Shown here piece after piece: positions 26,655 through 35,601 of a stretch of 49,529 nt of DNA. The stretch is taken from NCBI GenBank assembly GCA_903928915.1, contig CAIYSL010000049.1, forward strand, positions 1-49,529, given 5' to 3'. The stretch comes from an uncultured Syntrophobacterales bacterium (GTDB taxonomy: Bacteria > Desulfobacterota > Syntrophia > Syntrophales > UBA5619). The notes under the pieces were generated by a model. It was not told where the DNA came from, did no database searches, and saw only the letters and a list, made by a program, of their open reading frames with translations. A program made the position numbers and the translations under genes. How positions within the stretch are numbered: the stretch's first letter is position 1; each line of letters opens with the position of its first letter.

Positions 26655-28438
26655 GGCTCCCCCCTCCGGTTCCCGCCGCCGGGAGCGGCCTCCGCCTCCG
26701 GGGGCAGGTCGCTCCCGAGCTGGGATGCGAAGATCTCGCGGTACAGCACACTTCGCTCCATCAGTTCCCGGTGGGTCCCCTGGGCGGCGATCCGCCCCTT
26801 CTCGAGTACGACGATCCTGTCCGCCGTGAGGACTGTGCTGATCCGCTGGGCCACCACGAGCGTCGTGCGGCCCGCGGCCGTCTCTGCCAGCGCCTCCTGG
26901 ATGCGCGTTTCGGTCTCCCCGTCGACGGAGCTGGTGCTGTCGTCGAGGATCAGGACCCGCGGCCGCATCAGGAGCGCCCGGGCGATCGCGATCCGCTGTC
27001 GCTGCCCTCCCGAGAGGTTCGTCCCCCGTTCCTCGACAGGGGTGTCGTACCCCTCGGGAAGCCCGGTGATAAAGGCGTGCGCCTGGGCCGTCCGGGCCGC
27101 GGCAACGACCTCGTCGTCGCCGGCAGCGGGGGCGCCGTAGCGGATGTTGTCGCGCACCGTCCCCGAGAAGAGCACCGTCTCCTGCGGGACCACGGCGATC
27201 CGGGCGAGGAGCGACTCTTGGGTCAGGCGGCGCAGATCGATCCCGTCGAAGAGGATCCTGCCGGCAGTGACGTCGTAGAACCGGGGAACGAGGTTCACCA
27301 GCGTCGATTTCCCCGACCCCGTCGCCCCGAGGAAGGCAACGGTCCGGCCCGGTTCGATCGCCAGGTCGATCCCCTCCAGGACGTTTTCGGGGCTCCGGCC
27401 GCCGTAGTGGAAGGCAACGTTTTCGAACCGGAGCCTCCCCTGCACGAGTTCGGGCAGCGGGATCGCGTCGGGAGCGTCGGCTACCGCCGGTTCGGCGTCC
27501 AGGACCTCGTTGATCCGCCGCGCCGAGGCGTTTCCCGCGGCCCAGATGTTCGCCAGGATCGTCATCATGATCAGCGGGATCAGCGTGGTGAGCAGGTAGT
27601 TCGTGAAGGCGACGATCTCGCCCACGGTACTCTCCCCCGCGACGGCGCCGAGCCCGCCGGCCCAGATGACGATCACCATCCCGATGTTCACGCACAGCGT
27701 CAGGGCGGGAGACATGCCCGCCATGATCCTGAGCACCGTGACCGAGCGGTCCGTGAAGGCCTGGTTGGCTGCGGCGAACCGCCCCTGCTCGTAATCGGCC
27801 CGGGCGAAGGACTTGACCAGCCGCACCCCGGCGATGTTCTCCTGGAGGACCGTGTTCAGCCGGTCGAGCCGCTGCTGGAGCGAGGTAAACAGCGGCTCCA
27901 TCCGGAGGGTGAACAGGACCACCACGACCGCCGCGACGGCGAGGATCGGCAGGAGCGTCAGGGCGAGGCGGGGGCTGGTGGCGATCATCAGGGCCAGGCT
28001 GCCGGCCATCAGCAGCGGAGCACGCGTCCCGATCCGGAGCGAGATCAGGACCACGCGCTGGACCGCGTTCGCGTCGCTGGTGAGGCGCACCAGCAGCCGG
28101 CCGGTCTGTTGTTCATCCAGGTTCGCGAAGGAGAAGCCCTGGATCCGGGTGAACAGGGCGTCGCGCAGGTCGCGGGCCACCCCCTCGGCCACCTGCACGG
28201 ACAGGAGGTTGTTCCCGACGGCGACGAGCGCGCTCGCAAGCGATATGCCGAGCATCAGCAGGGCCGTCCGGAGGACCACCCCCGGGTCGTTCTGCCCGAT
28301 CCCCTGATCGATGATCCGCTGGATCAGCCGGGGAATCGCCAGCTCCATCAGGACCAGGGCGGTCAGCAGCAGCAGGGACAGGGCGGCGCGCCTCCCGTAG
28401 GGCCGGACGAACGAAGCGAGCTTGACGAGCTGGACCAT
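26651..28438 (-). CDS. ABC exporter half-transporter, degenerate Walker B (first subunit)
   Basis: A 595-residue protein with six membrane helices followed by an ATPase domain. Walker A is GATGSGKST and the signature LSGGQRQR is intact. The Walker B region reads LILDDSTSSVD, with Asp where the catalytic Glu should be. In heterodimeric type IV exporters such as TM287/288 this change marks the degenerate site. It pairs with the next gene, which has the complementary signature change. The ATG at 28438 has no strong ribosome site. The upstream gap is shared with the PPC gene and contains a tandem 13-base repeat. Confidence 0.93.
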   Translation of the reverse strand: MVQLVKLASFVRPYGRRAALSLLLLTALVLMELAIPRLIQRIIDQGIGQNDPGVVLRTALLMLGISLASALVAVGNNLLSVQVAEGVARDLRDALFTRIQGFSFANLDEQQTGRLLVRLTSDANAVQRVVLISLRIGTRAPLLMAGSLALMIATSPRLALTLLPILAVAAVVVVLFTLRMEPLFTSLQQRLDRLNTVLQENIAGVRLVKSFARADYEQGRFAAANQAFTDRSVTVLRIMAGMSPALTLCVNIGMVIVIWAGGLGAVAGESTVGEIVAFTNYLLTTLIPLIMMTILANIWAAGNASARRINEVLDAEPAVADAPDAIPLPELVQGRLRFENVAFHYGGRSPENVLEGIDLAIEPGRTVAFLGATGSGKSTLVNLVPRFYDVTAGRILFDGIDLRRLTQESLLARIAVVPQETVLFSGTVRDNIRYGAPAAGDDEVVAAARTAQAHAFITGLPEGYDTPVEERGTNLSGGQRQRIAIARALLMRPRVLILDDSTSSVDGETETRIQEALAETAAGRTTLVVAQRISTVLTADRIVVLEKGRIAAQGTHRELMERSVLYREIFASQLGSDLPPEAEAAPGGGNRRGEP

Positions 28439-28555
28439 GGAGCTATCCCCGGAACCTCTTCCCCCGCGGGACAGGCCGGCCGCACCGGCCCGGACGCGCC
28501 GCAGGGGTGCACCTGGCGCGACGTCACACCGTTAAGATGTATACCATACCGGGTT

Positions 28556-28581
28556 GGAGAAAACCTCAGGAGAAAACCTCC
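28556..28581. repeat. Tandem 13-base repeat in a divergent promoter gap
   Basis: GGAGAAAACCTCA is followed directly by GGAGAAAACCTCC, 12 of 13 identical. It lies between the ABC exporter and PPC genes and just before a TTGACA hexamer at 28582-28587 on the plus strand. It could be an operator. Confidence 0.5.
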
Positions 28582-28701
28582 TTGACAAGCGAAGGGCGCT
28601 TCTCTTATCCTCGTTGCGCGCGCCGGGGATAGGTGCGGCGTTCCCGCGCGGTGCGAGGCAGAGCGGGACCGGCATGGGCCGCCGACGGAAAGGAGTGGTG
28701 C

Positions 28702-29199
28702 ATGGAACAAAACCCTTTGTTGGAAGGTGTCAGCAGCGGGAGCTTCACGCGGATCGTCATGGCGCGGATCCCCATCGGCGTCGACCTGCTGGAGGCCATC
28801 TATGCGATGGTGAAACAGGAAAAGATCGGGACGGGGCTGATCCTGATGGGCATCGGCGCCCTGAGCAAGGCGATCTTCAGAAACGTGAAGGTCTTCCCGG
28901 CCGAGTATCCGATCACCGCAAAGGACCGGATCTATTTTGAGGTCGCGCAGCCCCTGGAACTGGTCTCGCTGACCGGGTACATCGTTCCCAAGCGGGACGG
29001 TCAGCCCCACGTTCACGCCCATTTTGCCGCCTCCACGGTGAGCGGCGCAACGATCTCCACCTACGGAGGCCACCTCGAAACGGGTGCGATCACCCACGTC
29101 AAGGCGGCGGTCACCATCGGAGAGCTCGCAGGCATCGAGATGAGCAAACGGTGGGTGGAGGAGCGGAAGACCGATGACCTGTGGCTGGGAAAGCCGTAG
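28702..29199 (+). CDS. PPC (DUF296) domain protein
   Basis: A 165-residue protein made of one PPC/DUF296 domain, known from bacterial homologues of plant AT-hook proteins. The start SFTRIVMARIPIGVDLLEAI, the GIGALSKA segment and the metal-type HVHAHF cluster are seen, and ISTYGGHLETGAIT follows. Bacterial members form trimers and may bind DNA or a small ligand; no function is settled. AAAGGAG precedes the ATG at 28702. It is followed 78 bases later by a CMD-family gene on the same strand. Confidence 0.8.
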   Translation: MEQNPLLEGVSSGSFTRIVMARIPIGVDLLEAIYAMVKQEKIGTGLILMGIGALSKAIFRNVKVFPAEYPITAKDRIYFEVAQPLELVSLTGYIVPKRDGQPHVHAHFAASTVSGATISTYGGHLETGAITHVKAAVTIGELAGIEMSKRWVEERKTDDLWLGKP

Positions 29200-29277
29200 C
29201 GCTATCGGGACGTAAAGAAACGGCAAGCCGCCGGGCACGGCGGCGGTGCAGGATTCGACACAATCAGGAGAGCGATC

Positions 29278-29727
29278 ATGAAAGAGAAACCGGAAGAGAC
29301 GGCAAAGCGCCTCGCCAAGACGCGCGGGTACAGCTACCCCGAATGGGAATACCTGGCGGAAAAAGACGCCGAGTTCCTCGAGGCGTACAACCGGCTGTCG
29401 GGCCTGAGTCTGCTGCACGAGGGGGTTTCCACCGCAGGCAAGCAGCTGCCGGCCAAGTACCGCGAGCTGGTGGCGATCGCGGCGATGATCGGCCAGGCGC
29501 GCATGTGGGGGGTGAAACCGCACATGGAGCGGGCGCTCCGGCTGGGCTGCACCGAACAGGAGCTGCTCGAAGCGCTCGAGACGGCCCTCACGCCGGTGGG
29601 GTCGCCGCCGTTTCGGCAGGCGCTGGGCATCCTGATGCAGGTAACGGGATGGCAGTCCGCCGCGGAGCGCAAGGAGGGCAAGGCGAAGAAGGCCGCCCGG
29701 AAGACCGCTAAACCGAAGAAAGGCTGA
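29278..29727 (+). CDS. Carboxymuconolactone decarboxylase (CMD/AhpD-like) family protein
   Basis: A 149-residue all-helical protein of the CMD family. The core KYRELVAIAAMIGQARMWGVKPHMERALRLG matches, but the CxxC found in AhpD-type peroxidase partners is absent (GQARMWG at that place). A thiol-redox role is therefore unlikely; a decarboxylase- or hydratase-like role is possible. The last 20 residues are a Lys/Ala-rich tail. CAGGAGAGCG precedes the ATG. The gene is second in a pair with the PPC gene and is followed by a strong hairpin. Confidence 0.85.
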   Translation: MKEKPEETAKRLAKTRGYSYPEWEYLAEKDAEFLEAYNRLSGLSLLHEGVSTAGKQLPAKYRELVAIAAMIGQARMWGVKPHMERALRLGCTEQELLEALETALTPVGSPPFRQALGILMQVTGWQSAAERKEGKAKKAARKTAKPKKG

Positions 29728-29734
29728 GACCAAG

Positions 29735-29770
29735 ACGCGGCCGGGGAGGGTCCACCCTCCCCGGCCGCGT
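29735..29770. terminator. Strong hairpin between convergent genes
   Basis: A perfect 16-bp inverted repeat with a TCCA loop lies just after the CMD gene stop. There is no T-run on either side, so it may stop transcription poorly by itself but protects 3' ends. It separates the CMD gene from the converging ClpX-like gene. Confidence 0.5.
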
Positions 29771-29810
29771 ACCGTTCACCCGGCTTCAGCGGGTACTGAC
29801 GTCCGTATCA

Positions 29811-31562
29811 TCAGCACCCCTGGCGATAGACCTCCTGAATCAGGCAGTTCAGAAACTCTTCGGGATTCTCCACCCCCGCCGCCGGGATGAGGAATTGTCT
29901 TCTTCCCGTCTTCTCCCTGATCAGCTTCAATCCATGGCCGTAGTTGAGCAGCGCCCGCTTCAGGTACTCCGCCGGGTCCTGCGCCTCCTTCCAGACCTTC
30001 TCCGCCAGGGCATCGACGGCGCTGTCGCTGAAGGAGACGTCCAGGTCGTTCCGGAGCGAGAATTGCCCGGCAAAATCCTGGACCGCCTTCTGGACGGCCT
30101 GGAGCTCCTCGGCCGCCGTCTCCGGGTCGATCTGCCGGTCCAGGGCGTGCCTGATGATGAGCCGCACCCGGTCGTCGGCAACGGGCATCCCGTAGGTACG
30201 CTCCCATTCCGGGACCCGCCGGGCGATCAGCGCCCCCAGCCGCTTTTCCTCCGCGGCCACCAGGCGCTGAAACGCCGCCTCCCTGGCCGGGTCGTGCGGA
30301 TGGGCGAGGATCCTCTCCAGCTCGCCGGCGGGATCGGCCACCATCGCCGCGGTGACCAGCAGGGAGCGGATGTCCGTCGAAGGGAGGGTATGTTCGAACT
30401 TCATCAGGACCCGTTCCACGGCGCTGACCAGGCCGCGGGCCCCGGTCTTTTCGTTGGCCGCGTTCGCGGCGATCCGCCGGAGCGCCTCGTCTTCGAACTG
30501 CAGGTCGATGCCGTAGGCCTTGAAATCCCGTTTCTTCCCGATCAGGATGGGGCTCTTGGGGTTGCGCAGGATGTTGTAGAGGTCCTCCGTCTCCAGGTGC
30601 TCGAACACCGTCACCACGGGCAGGCGGCCGATGAACTCCGACTCGAACCCGTACCGGATCAGGTCCTCCGCCTTCAGGTGCCGGAGCTGTTCGGCCTGGG
30701 TGTCCCTGGTAGGCGCCTCCGCGCCGAACCCGATCCCCTTCTGATGGCGCCGCTTTTCGACGATCTCTTCCAGGCCGTTGAAGGCCCCGCTCATGATGAA
30801 CAGGATGTGCTTGGTGCTGATCTTCTTCTTCTCCCGCTTGCCGGTCCGCTGGTACTCCTGCACCGCCTCCATCTGCGCGATCGGGTCGTGGGGCACTTTC
30901 AGCTCGACCTCCGTCTCCTCGAGCGGCTTCAATAGGGCGCGCTGCACCCCGGAGCGGGAAACGTCGGGGCCGACAAGCCCTCGGGACGCGGCCAGTTTGT
31001 CCACCTCGTCCAGGTAGATGATCCCGTACTGGGCCAGTTCGATGTTCCCCTTGGCCTCGTGGACCAAGTCCCGCACCAGGTCTTCCACATCGCCGCCCAC
31101 GTATCCCGTCTCGCTGAACTTCGTCGCATCTCCCTTGACGAAGGGGACGCCGATCTTGTTGGCGATCAGCTTGACCAGGAAGGTCTTCCCCACCCCGGTC
31201 GGACCGATCATGATGATGTTGTTCTTGATCTCGCCGACCGTGTCGGGCCGCTTCTTCCTGCGGTTCAGTTCGAACCGCTTGATCCGCTGGAAATGGGTGC
31301 AGATCTTGGTGGCCAGGACCTGCTTTGCCTCGTCCTGCCTGACCAGGTACTCGTCCAGGTAGGCCTTCAACTCCCCGGGCTTCATGTCGAAATGGATCGA
31401 GTCTACGCCGCTCTTGGCATCCCGGCCCGCCTCCTCGCCCTTGTCCTGGGCCGCCTCAGGGGTCGAACCGAAGGCGGCAACCTTGAATTTCACCCCGTAC
31501 TTCTTAGAGATATACTCGCTGATATCCCTCTGTATTTCGTCGATGTCGATATCTTTTCCCAT
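29811..31562 (-). CDS. ClpX-like AAA+ unfoldase without zinc domain, extended C-terminus
   Basis: A 583-residue AAA+ protein. Walker A is GPTGVGKT (120-127), the substrate pore loop is GYVG near 153-156, Walker B is IIYLDEVD (181-188), SRSGVQRALLK matches the ClpX arginine-finger region, and KGIGFGAEAP near 275-285 matches the IGF loop that docks ClpP. The ClpX zinc-binding N-domain is missing, replaced by about 60 residues. The C-terminus runs some 170 residues beyond the usual ClpX end. It may feed special substrates to ClpP or act as a stand-alone unfoldase. The start at 31562 is by homology; the ribosome site is distant. A promoter is seen upstream, and mtfA is divergent. Confidence 0.88.
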   Translation of the reverse strand: MGKDIDIDEIQRDISEYISKKYGVKFKVAAFGSTPEAAQDKGEEAGRDAKSGVDSIHFDMKPGELKAYLDEYLVRQDEAKQVLATKICTHFQRIKRFELNRRKKRPDTVGEIKNNIIMIGPTGVGKTFLVKLIANKIGVPFVKGDATKFSETGYVGGDVEDLVRDLVHEAKGNIELAQYGIIYLDEVDKLAASRGLVGPDVSRSGVQRALLKPLEETEVELKVPHDPIAQMEAVQEYQRTGKREKKKISTKHILFIMSGAFNGLEEIVEKRRHQKGIGFGAEAPTRDTQAEQLRHLKAEDLIRYGFESEFIGRLPVVTVFEHLETEDLYNILRNPKSPILIGKKRDFKAYGIDLQFEDEALRRIAANAANEKTGARGLVSAVERVLMKFEHTLPSTDIRSLLVTAAMVADPAGELERILAHPHDPAREAAFQRLVAAEEKRLGALIARRVPEWERTYGMPVADDRVRLIIRHALDRQIDPETAAEELQAVQKAVQDFAGQFSLRNDLDVSFSDSAVDALAEKVWKEAQDPAEYLKRALLNYGHGLKLIREKTGRRQFLIPAAGVENPEEFLNCLIQEVYRQGC

Positions 31563-31602
31563 AAGCTTCGGTGTCCTCGCATTCGTGAATTGTGGCGAAG
31601 CC

Positions 31603-31630
31603 AATATAATCACGATTGTGCGATAGGCAA
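31603..31630 (-). promoter_or_regulatory. Possible promoter of the ClpX-like gene
   Basis: On the minus strand TTGCCT (31625-31630) and TATATT (31603-31608, 5 of 6) are 16 bases apart. Start point near 31596. Confidence 0.45.
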
Positions 31631-31728
31631 GTCAGCGGAAGGAATCTCATGAATTCGCAGGCATGGGAAGCTACGCGGCATTACCGTGCGGCAGAAGAAT
31701 TGCTTTCCTCCCCGGGAGAGCACGGTTC

Positions 31729-31737
31729 TGGTATAAT
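31729..31737 (+). promoter_or_regulatory. Extended minus 10 promoter of mtfA
   Basis: TGGTATAAT is a perfect extended minus 10 element (TGnTATAAT). No convincing minus 35 is present, as is usual for this type. The ATG is 66 bases downstream. Confidence 0.5.
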
Positions 31738-31803
31738 CACCCCGGAGCGGGGATGCATCTCCCGGCACCGCAGCACCGGCAGGAATGACGTTGGGGAGTC
31801 CGC

Positions 31804-32607
31804 ATGTTTCACTGGTTTACCGAGCGCCGCCGCAGGAAACTCGCCGCCCAGCCCTTTCCCTCTGACTGGGAAGAGGCCGTGCGCCGCAACGTCGCCCATT
31901 ACTGCATGCTCGACACGGCCGAACAGGGCCGTCTGCGCGGGCTGATCCAGGTCTTCAGCGCCGAAAAATACTGGGAAGGCGCCGGCGGACTCGAACTCAC
32001 CGATGAAATCCGCGTCACCATCTCCGCCCAGGCGTGCCTGCTCCTGCTGGGGCTGCCGCACGACTACTACAAGAACGTCCTGACGATCCTCGTCTACCCC
32101 TCCACCGTCGTCCCGCCTCCGCGCAAGGTCGGCCCATTCGAAATCCCCCTGGCCCCGCTCGAAGCCCCCCACCCGCTGATCGGACAGGCCTTCGCGCAGG
32201 GGCCGGTGATCCTCATCTGGGACGCCGTCCTCCACGGCAGCCGCCACCCGGAGCAGGGCCACAACGTGGTCTACCACGAATTCGCCCACAAGCTCGACAT
32301 GCTCGACGGCGCTGCCGACGGCACACCTCCGCTGCAGGACCGCGCCGAATTTGGCGACTGGGTAGCGGTCTGCTCGCGGGAGTACCTCCGCCTGAAGCAC
32401 GCCGCAGAGGCCGGCAGGAAATCCTTCCTGAGCGCATACGGGGCCGTGAACGAAGCGGAATTCTTCGCCGTCGCCACCGAGGAGTTCTTCGACCGGCCCC
32501 TGCGGATGCGGGAGCACGCCCCCGACCTGTACCGCGTTCTCGGGGAGTACTACCGCCAGGACCCGGCGGAGCGGGTGGGGAGAAACACCTGTACCGCCGA
32601 AGAGTGA
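31804..32607 (+). CDS. mtfA: MtfA-type zinc peptidase (M90)
   Basis: A 267-residue cytosolic metalloprotein of the MtfA/M90 family. The zinc motif is VVYHEFAHKLDMLDG (HExxH plus the following Asp-rich segment), and FAVATEEFFDRP contributes the downstream Glu ligand. The first half contains the family segment FSAEKYWEG and the LLLLGLPHDYYKNVLTILVYPS strand. In E. coli MtfA binds the Mlc repressor and controls glucose transport, but no PTS genes are seen here. GGGGAG lies upstream of the ATG. It is divergent from the ClpX-like gene and converges with the SH3 lipoprotein gene. Confidence 0.93.
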   Translation: MFHWFTERRRRKLAAQPFPSDWEEAVRRNVAHYCMLDTAEQGRLRGLIQVFSAEKYWEGAGGLELTDEIRVTISAQACLLLLGLPHDYYKNVLTILVYPSTVVPPPRKVGPFEIPLAPLEAPHPLIGQAFAQGPVILIWDAVLHGSRHPEQGHNVVYHEFAHKLDMLDGAADGTPPLQDRAEFGDWVAVCSREYLRLKHAAEAGRKSFLSAYGAVNEAEFFAVATEEFFDRPLRMREHAPDLYRVLGEYYRQDPAERVGRNTCTAEE

Positions 32608-32665
32608 CCGGAGCGACGATCCCGCCGGACAGCGGCAGCGGGCGCGTGCAGGAAGCGCCTTCCCT

Positions 32666-33940
32666 TCACCGAACCGTCTGTTCTTCCGCTATTTCCAGGC
32701 AGTAGGTGGAGTCGCGCGCAAAAAAGGTGGGGTTGACGAAATAGCTCTTGCCCGGCTCCATGTCGAGGAGGATCAGGGCCGTGCGGGTCCTATCGTCACG
32801 CCGGGAGAGAATCCTCCGGACGTACCTCCCCCCCGCGTCGATCAGCGCCCACTCCTTCCTGAGCGGCGAGGCGGCGCCGATCTCCAGCAGGATCTTCGGT
32901 TCGTTCCCCTCGACACCGGAGATAGCGGGGGTGCAGAAGCGGTCGAACTCGACGCAGAGGAGCTCCTTCCCCTCCCCGCCGACCCGGAAGGTGATGCCTC
33001 TGATCTCCACGGCAGGCGGGAGCGCCCCCCCGTCCCCGGGCGGGGAAGTATCTACCGGCCGTTCCTGCGGTGCAGCGGGCCCGGACGCCCCGGCATCGCC
33101 GGCAACGGCGACGAGCAGCGGGGCAGACACGTACCCCAGCGCCTTCTTTTCGTCCCGCCGCTCCTCCTGCGGAGGGAATACGGCGTACCACCCGTCACGG
33201 AGAAAATCCGCCTTGACCCGCTGGCCCGGATCGAGCCGCCCCCTGAGCGCGGAGGCAACCGACCGCTTGGCCCGGATGTTCGTCCTGCCCTGAGGGCGCA
33301 TGATCTGCCCCCACGCCGGCCTGGCGGCGACGGTATTCAGCCCTTCCGGTCTTGCCCCGGCCGCGGCGGCGGTATCCCGTGCCCGCGCCTCGGCAACGCC
33401 GAGGGCATCCACCCGCTGGCGGGCCTCTCCGGAGAACCTCTCCGTGGGGAAGCGCCGCAGAAACGCCTCGTATGCCGCCGGGGTGTTGCCCTGGAGGGCC
33501 TGTTCGAAGGCGGACTGTTCGAGCCCGGCGAGGGGTTCATCCCCGAATCGTCCGCCCTGACGCCGCGGGAGAAAGGCCTCGGTCGACAGCAGCGGCGGCG
33601 GGGGCTGTTCTTCCCGGGGAGGGGCCAAGAGCTTCAGCCTCTGCCGTGCATCGTCCCGGTACCTCCCCTGCGGGTAGTTCCGGAGATACTCCTCGTAGGC
33701 CGTTGCCGAAGCGAGCGTCTCGGCCTCCCGCCAGTCCCGCGCGTCGTACAGCTCGTTTCGTCTCTGCCGTGCCCGCTCCGCCAATTCGCCCTCGGGGTTC
33801 TCGCGCAGAAACGCCTCGTAGGCCGCGATGGTGTCCGCCGCCGCGGCCCGCTCCCAGCGGCCCTGCGGCGTGGCGCACCCGGTAATCACGAGCAGGACGA
33901 TAGTTGCCACCGGAACGAGGTAGGCGAGGTTTTTTCTCAC
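32666..33940 (-). CDS. Lipoprotein with YxxFL repeats, SH3-like and AMIN-like domains
   Basis: A 424-residue exported lipoprotein starting at GTG 33940 with GGAG upstream. The lipobox is VITGC (Cys22). Three helical repeats of the form AYEAFLRENPEGELAERAR, AYEEYLRNYPQGRYRDDAR and AYEAFLRRFPTERFSGEAR lie near residues 38-62, 80-104 and 150-174 and resemble half-TPR units. A bacterial SH3-like segment (RTNIRAKRSVASALRG) is near 205-250, and the last 120 residues look like an AMIN-type beta domain. Such a mix suggests peptidoglycan or envelope binding. It lies 122 bases after tctA of system 2. Function is inferred from domains only. Confidence 0.78.
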   Translation of the reverse strand: MRKNLAYLVPVATIVLLVITGCATPQGRWERAAAADTIAAYEAFLRENPEGELAERARQRRNELYDARDWREAETLASATAYEEYLRNYPQGRYRDDARQRLKLLAPPREEQPPPPLLSTEAFLPRRQGGRFGDEPLAGLEQSAFEQALQGNTPAAYEAFLRRFPTERFSGEARQRVDALGVAEARARDTAAAAGARPEGLNTVAARPAWGQIMRPQGRTNIRAKRSVASALRGRLDPGQRVKADFLRDGWYAVFPPQEERRDEKKALGYVSAPLLVAVAGDAGASGPAAPQERPVDTSPPGDGGALPPAVEIRGITFRVGGEGKELLCVEFDRFCTPAISGVEGNEPKILLEIGAASPLRKEWALIDAGGRYVRRILSRRDDRTRTALILLDMEPGKSYFVNPTFFARDSTYCLEIAEEQTVR

Positions 33941-34062
33941 GGCGTCGATTGCTCCGTACACGGGGGTGGCTCGTTTCCCTGCGGCCGTGCCGCCGGCCGC
34001 CCCGGTCAGGGGACTGCGGGTCCCGGCCGCCGAAGAAACGACGGTCGACAGACCCGGCGGCT

Positions 34063-35592
34063 TCAGAATTCCACGTCCCCTTCCGCAGCGGGGTGCGCAT
34101 CGGCACGCTTGGCAGCGCGCCGCCGCTGCCGGAGGGAGAAGCAGAAGGAGAGCACGGCCAAGGCCAGCATGGCCCCCGACCACGGCCGTCTGAAGAACTG
34201 CGTCCAGTCGGAGTCGGTCATCACGGCCCGGATGTAGTTGGTCTCGATCAGGTCGCCGAGGATGACCCCCAGGATCAGCGGCGCCAGCGGGAACCCCGTC
34301 TTCACCATCAGGTATCCCAGGACTCCGAAAATGAAGAAGGTCCAGACGTTCTCGATGATGTTGTTCAGGGCGTAGGAGCCGATGACGCACAGGACCAGGA
34401 CGATCGGCGCCAGGATGTGCTGGGGGAGTCGCACCGCCCGCAGGGCAAACCGGAGAAACAGCCATTCGAGGATGACCATCAGCGGATGGGCCAGGAAATA
34501 GGCGGCAAACATGCCGTACGCGATGGCCGTGTTGGAGACCACGAAGGTCGGCCCCGGCTGGATCCCGTGGATGATCAGCGCCCCGAGCATCACCGCCGTG
34601 ACCGCGTCCCCGGGGATGCCGAAGGCCATCATCGTGATCAGCGACCCACCCACATTGGCGTTGTTGGAGGACTCCGAGGCGACGATCCCCTCGGAGACAC
34701 CGGTGCCGAACTTCTCCGGATATCTGGATGCCTTTTTCGCCTGGTCGTAGGCAAGGATGTTCGCGGCGCTCCCGCCGACCGCCGGCAGGATGCCGATCCA
34801 GAGGCCGACCAGGGTCGACCGGATGAGGTTGACGGGCTGGGCCAGGATCTCGCGGATGACGGCCGGATGCGAGACCTTCATGTCCGCATCCCGACCGAAC
34901 CCGGAGGCGCCGCCGTGGGCGCCGGACTTTTCCAGGTCGCTCATGATCTGCGAAAGGCCGAACACGCCGATCAGGATCGGCAGAAAGGGAAACCCCATGC
35001 GCAGGAACTCCCACCCGAAGGTCAACCGCGGGATGGCCATCAGGGGATCGGTCCCAAAGGAGGTGACGAGCAGGCCCAAGGCGCTGGCGATCAGCCCCTT
35101 GACCAGGGACTGCTCCGCGAGGCTGGCAACAATTGACAGGGTGAGGATGAACAGCGAGAAGTACTCCCAGGGACCGAAGTTCAAGGCCAGGTAGGCAAGC
35201 TGGGTGGCACCGATGATCAGGGGGATACCCGCCAGGAGCCCGCCGAGGCAGGAGGCCCAGATCCCCAGCCATACCGCCCGGCCGGGCTGGCCTTTGCGCG
35301 CCATCGGAAACCCGTCGAAGGTCGTCGCGATGGCCGAGGGGGTGCCGGGGATCCCCAGGAGGCAGGCCGAAATCAGCCCCCCCGCCGACCCGCCCACGTA
35401 CACGCCGATCATCGTGGCCAGCCCCTGCAGCGAGGGCATCCCGAAGGTGAAGGGAAGCGCGAGGATGATCGTCATCGTGATCGTGATCCCCGGAATCGCT
35501 CCGCCCACGATCCCCGCAAGGATCCCGGCGCAGAGGGACAGCAGCATCCGCGGTTCGAGAAGGGCCCAGACGGCGGTAAACAGAACTTCCAT
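34063..35592 (-). CDS. tctA: TTT transporter large membrane subunit TctA (system 2)
   Basis: A 509-residue multi-helix permease of the TctA family. Clear motifs are GGAIPGITITMTIILALP, VYVGGSAGGLISACLLGIPG, IGILPAVGGSAANILAYDQ and ESSNNANVGGSLITMMAFGIPG. GAGG precedes the ATG at suitable spacing, and it overlaps nothing. It is only partly similar to system 1, so the two operons are old paralogues or separate acquisitions and not a recent duplication. Substrate unknown. Confidence 0.95.
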   Translation of the reverse strand: MEVLFTAVWALLEPRMLLSLCAGILAGIVGGAIPGITITMTIILALPFTFGMPSLQGLATMIGVYVGGSAGGLISACLLGIPGTPSAIATTFDGFPMARKGQPGRAVWLGIWASCLGGLLAGIPLIIGATQLAYLALNFGPWEYFSLFILTLSIVASLAEQSLVKGLIASALGLLVTSFGTDPLMAIPRLTFGWEFLRMGFPFLPILIGVFGLSQIMSDLEKSGAHGGASGFGRDADMKVSHPAVIREILAQPVNLIRSTLVGLWIGILPAVGGSAANILAYDQAKKASRYPEKFGTGVSEGIVASESSNNANVGGSLITMMAFGIPGDAVTAVMLGALIIHGIQPGPTFVVSNTAIAYGMFAAYFLAHPLMVILEWLFLRFALRAVRLPQHILAPIVLVLCVIGSYALNNIIENVWTFFIFGVLGYLMVKTGFPLAPLILGVILGDLIETNYIRAVMTDSDWTQFFRRPWSGAMLALAVLSFCFSLRQRRRAAKRADAHPAAEGDVEF

Positions 35593-35601
35593 GGACAGGC
35601 C

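Noticed and set aside
26655-27695. A long N-terminal extension of the second ABC subunit
   Set aside because: It overlaps the first ABC subunit in another frame and has no family sequence; the GTG at 26654 has a good ribosome site.
28582-28610. Promoter for the PPC gene based on TTGACA
   Set aside because: No acceptable minus 10 element lies 16-18 bases downstream.
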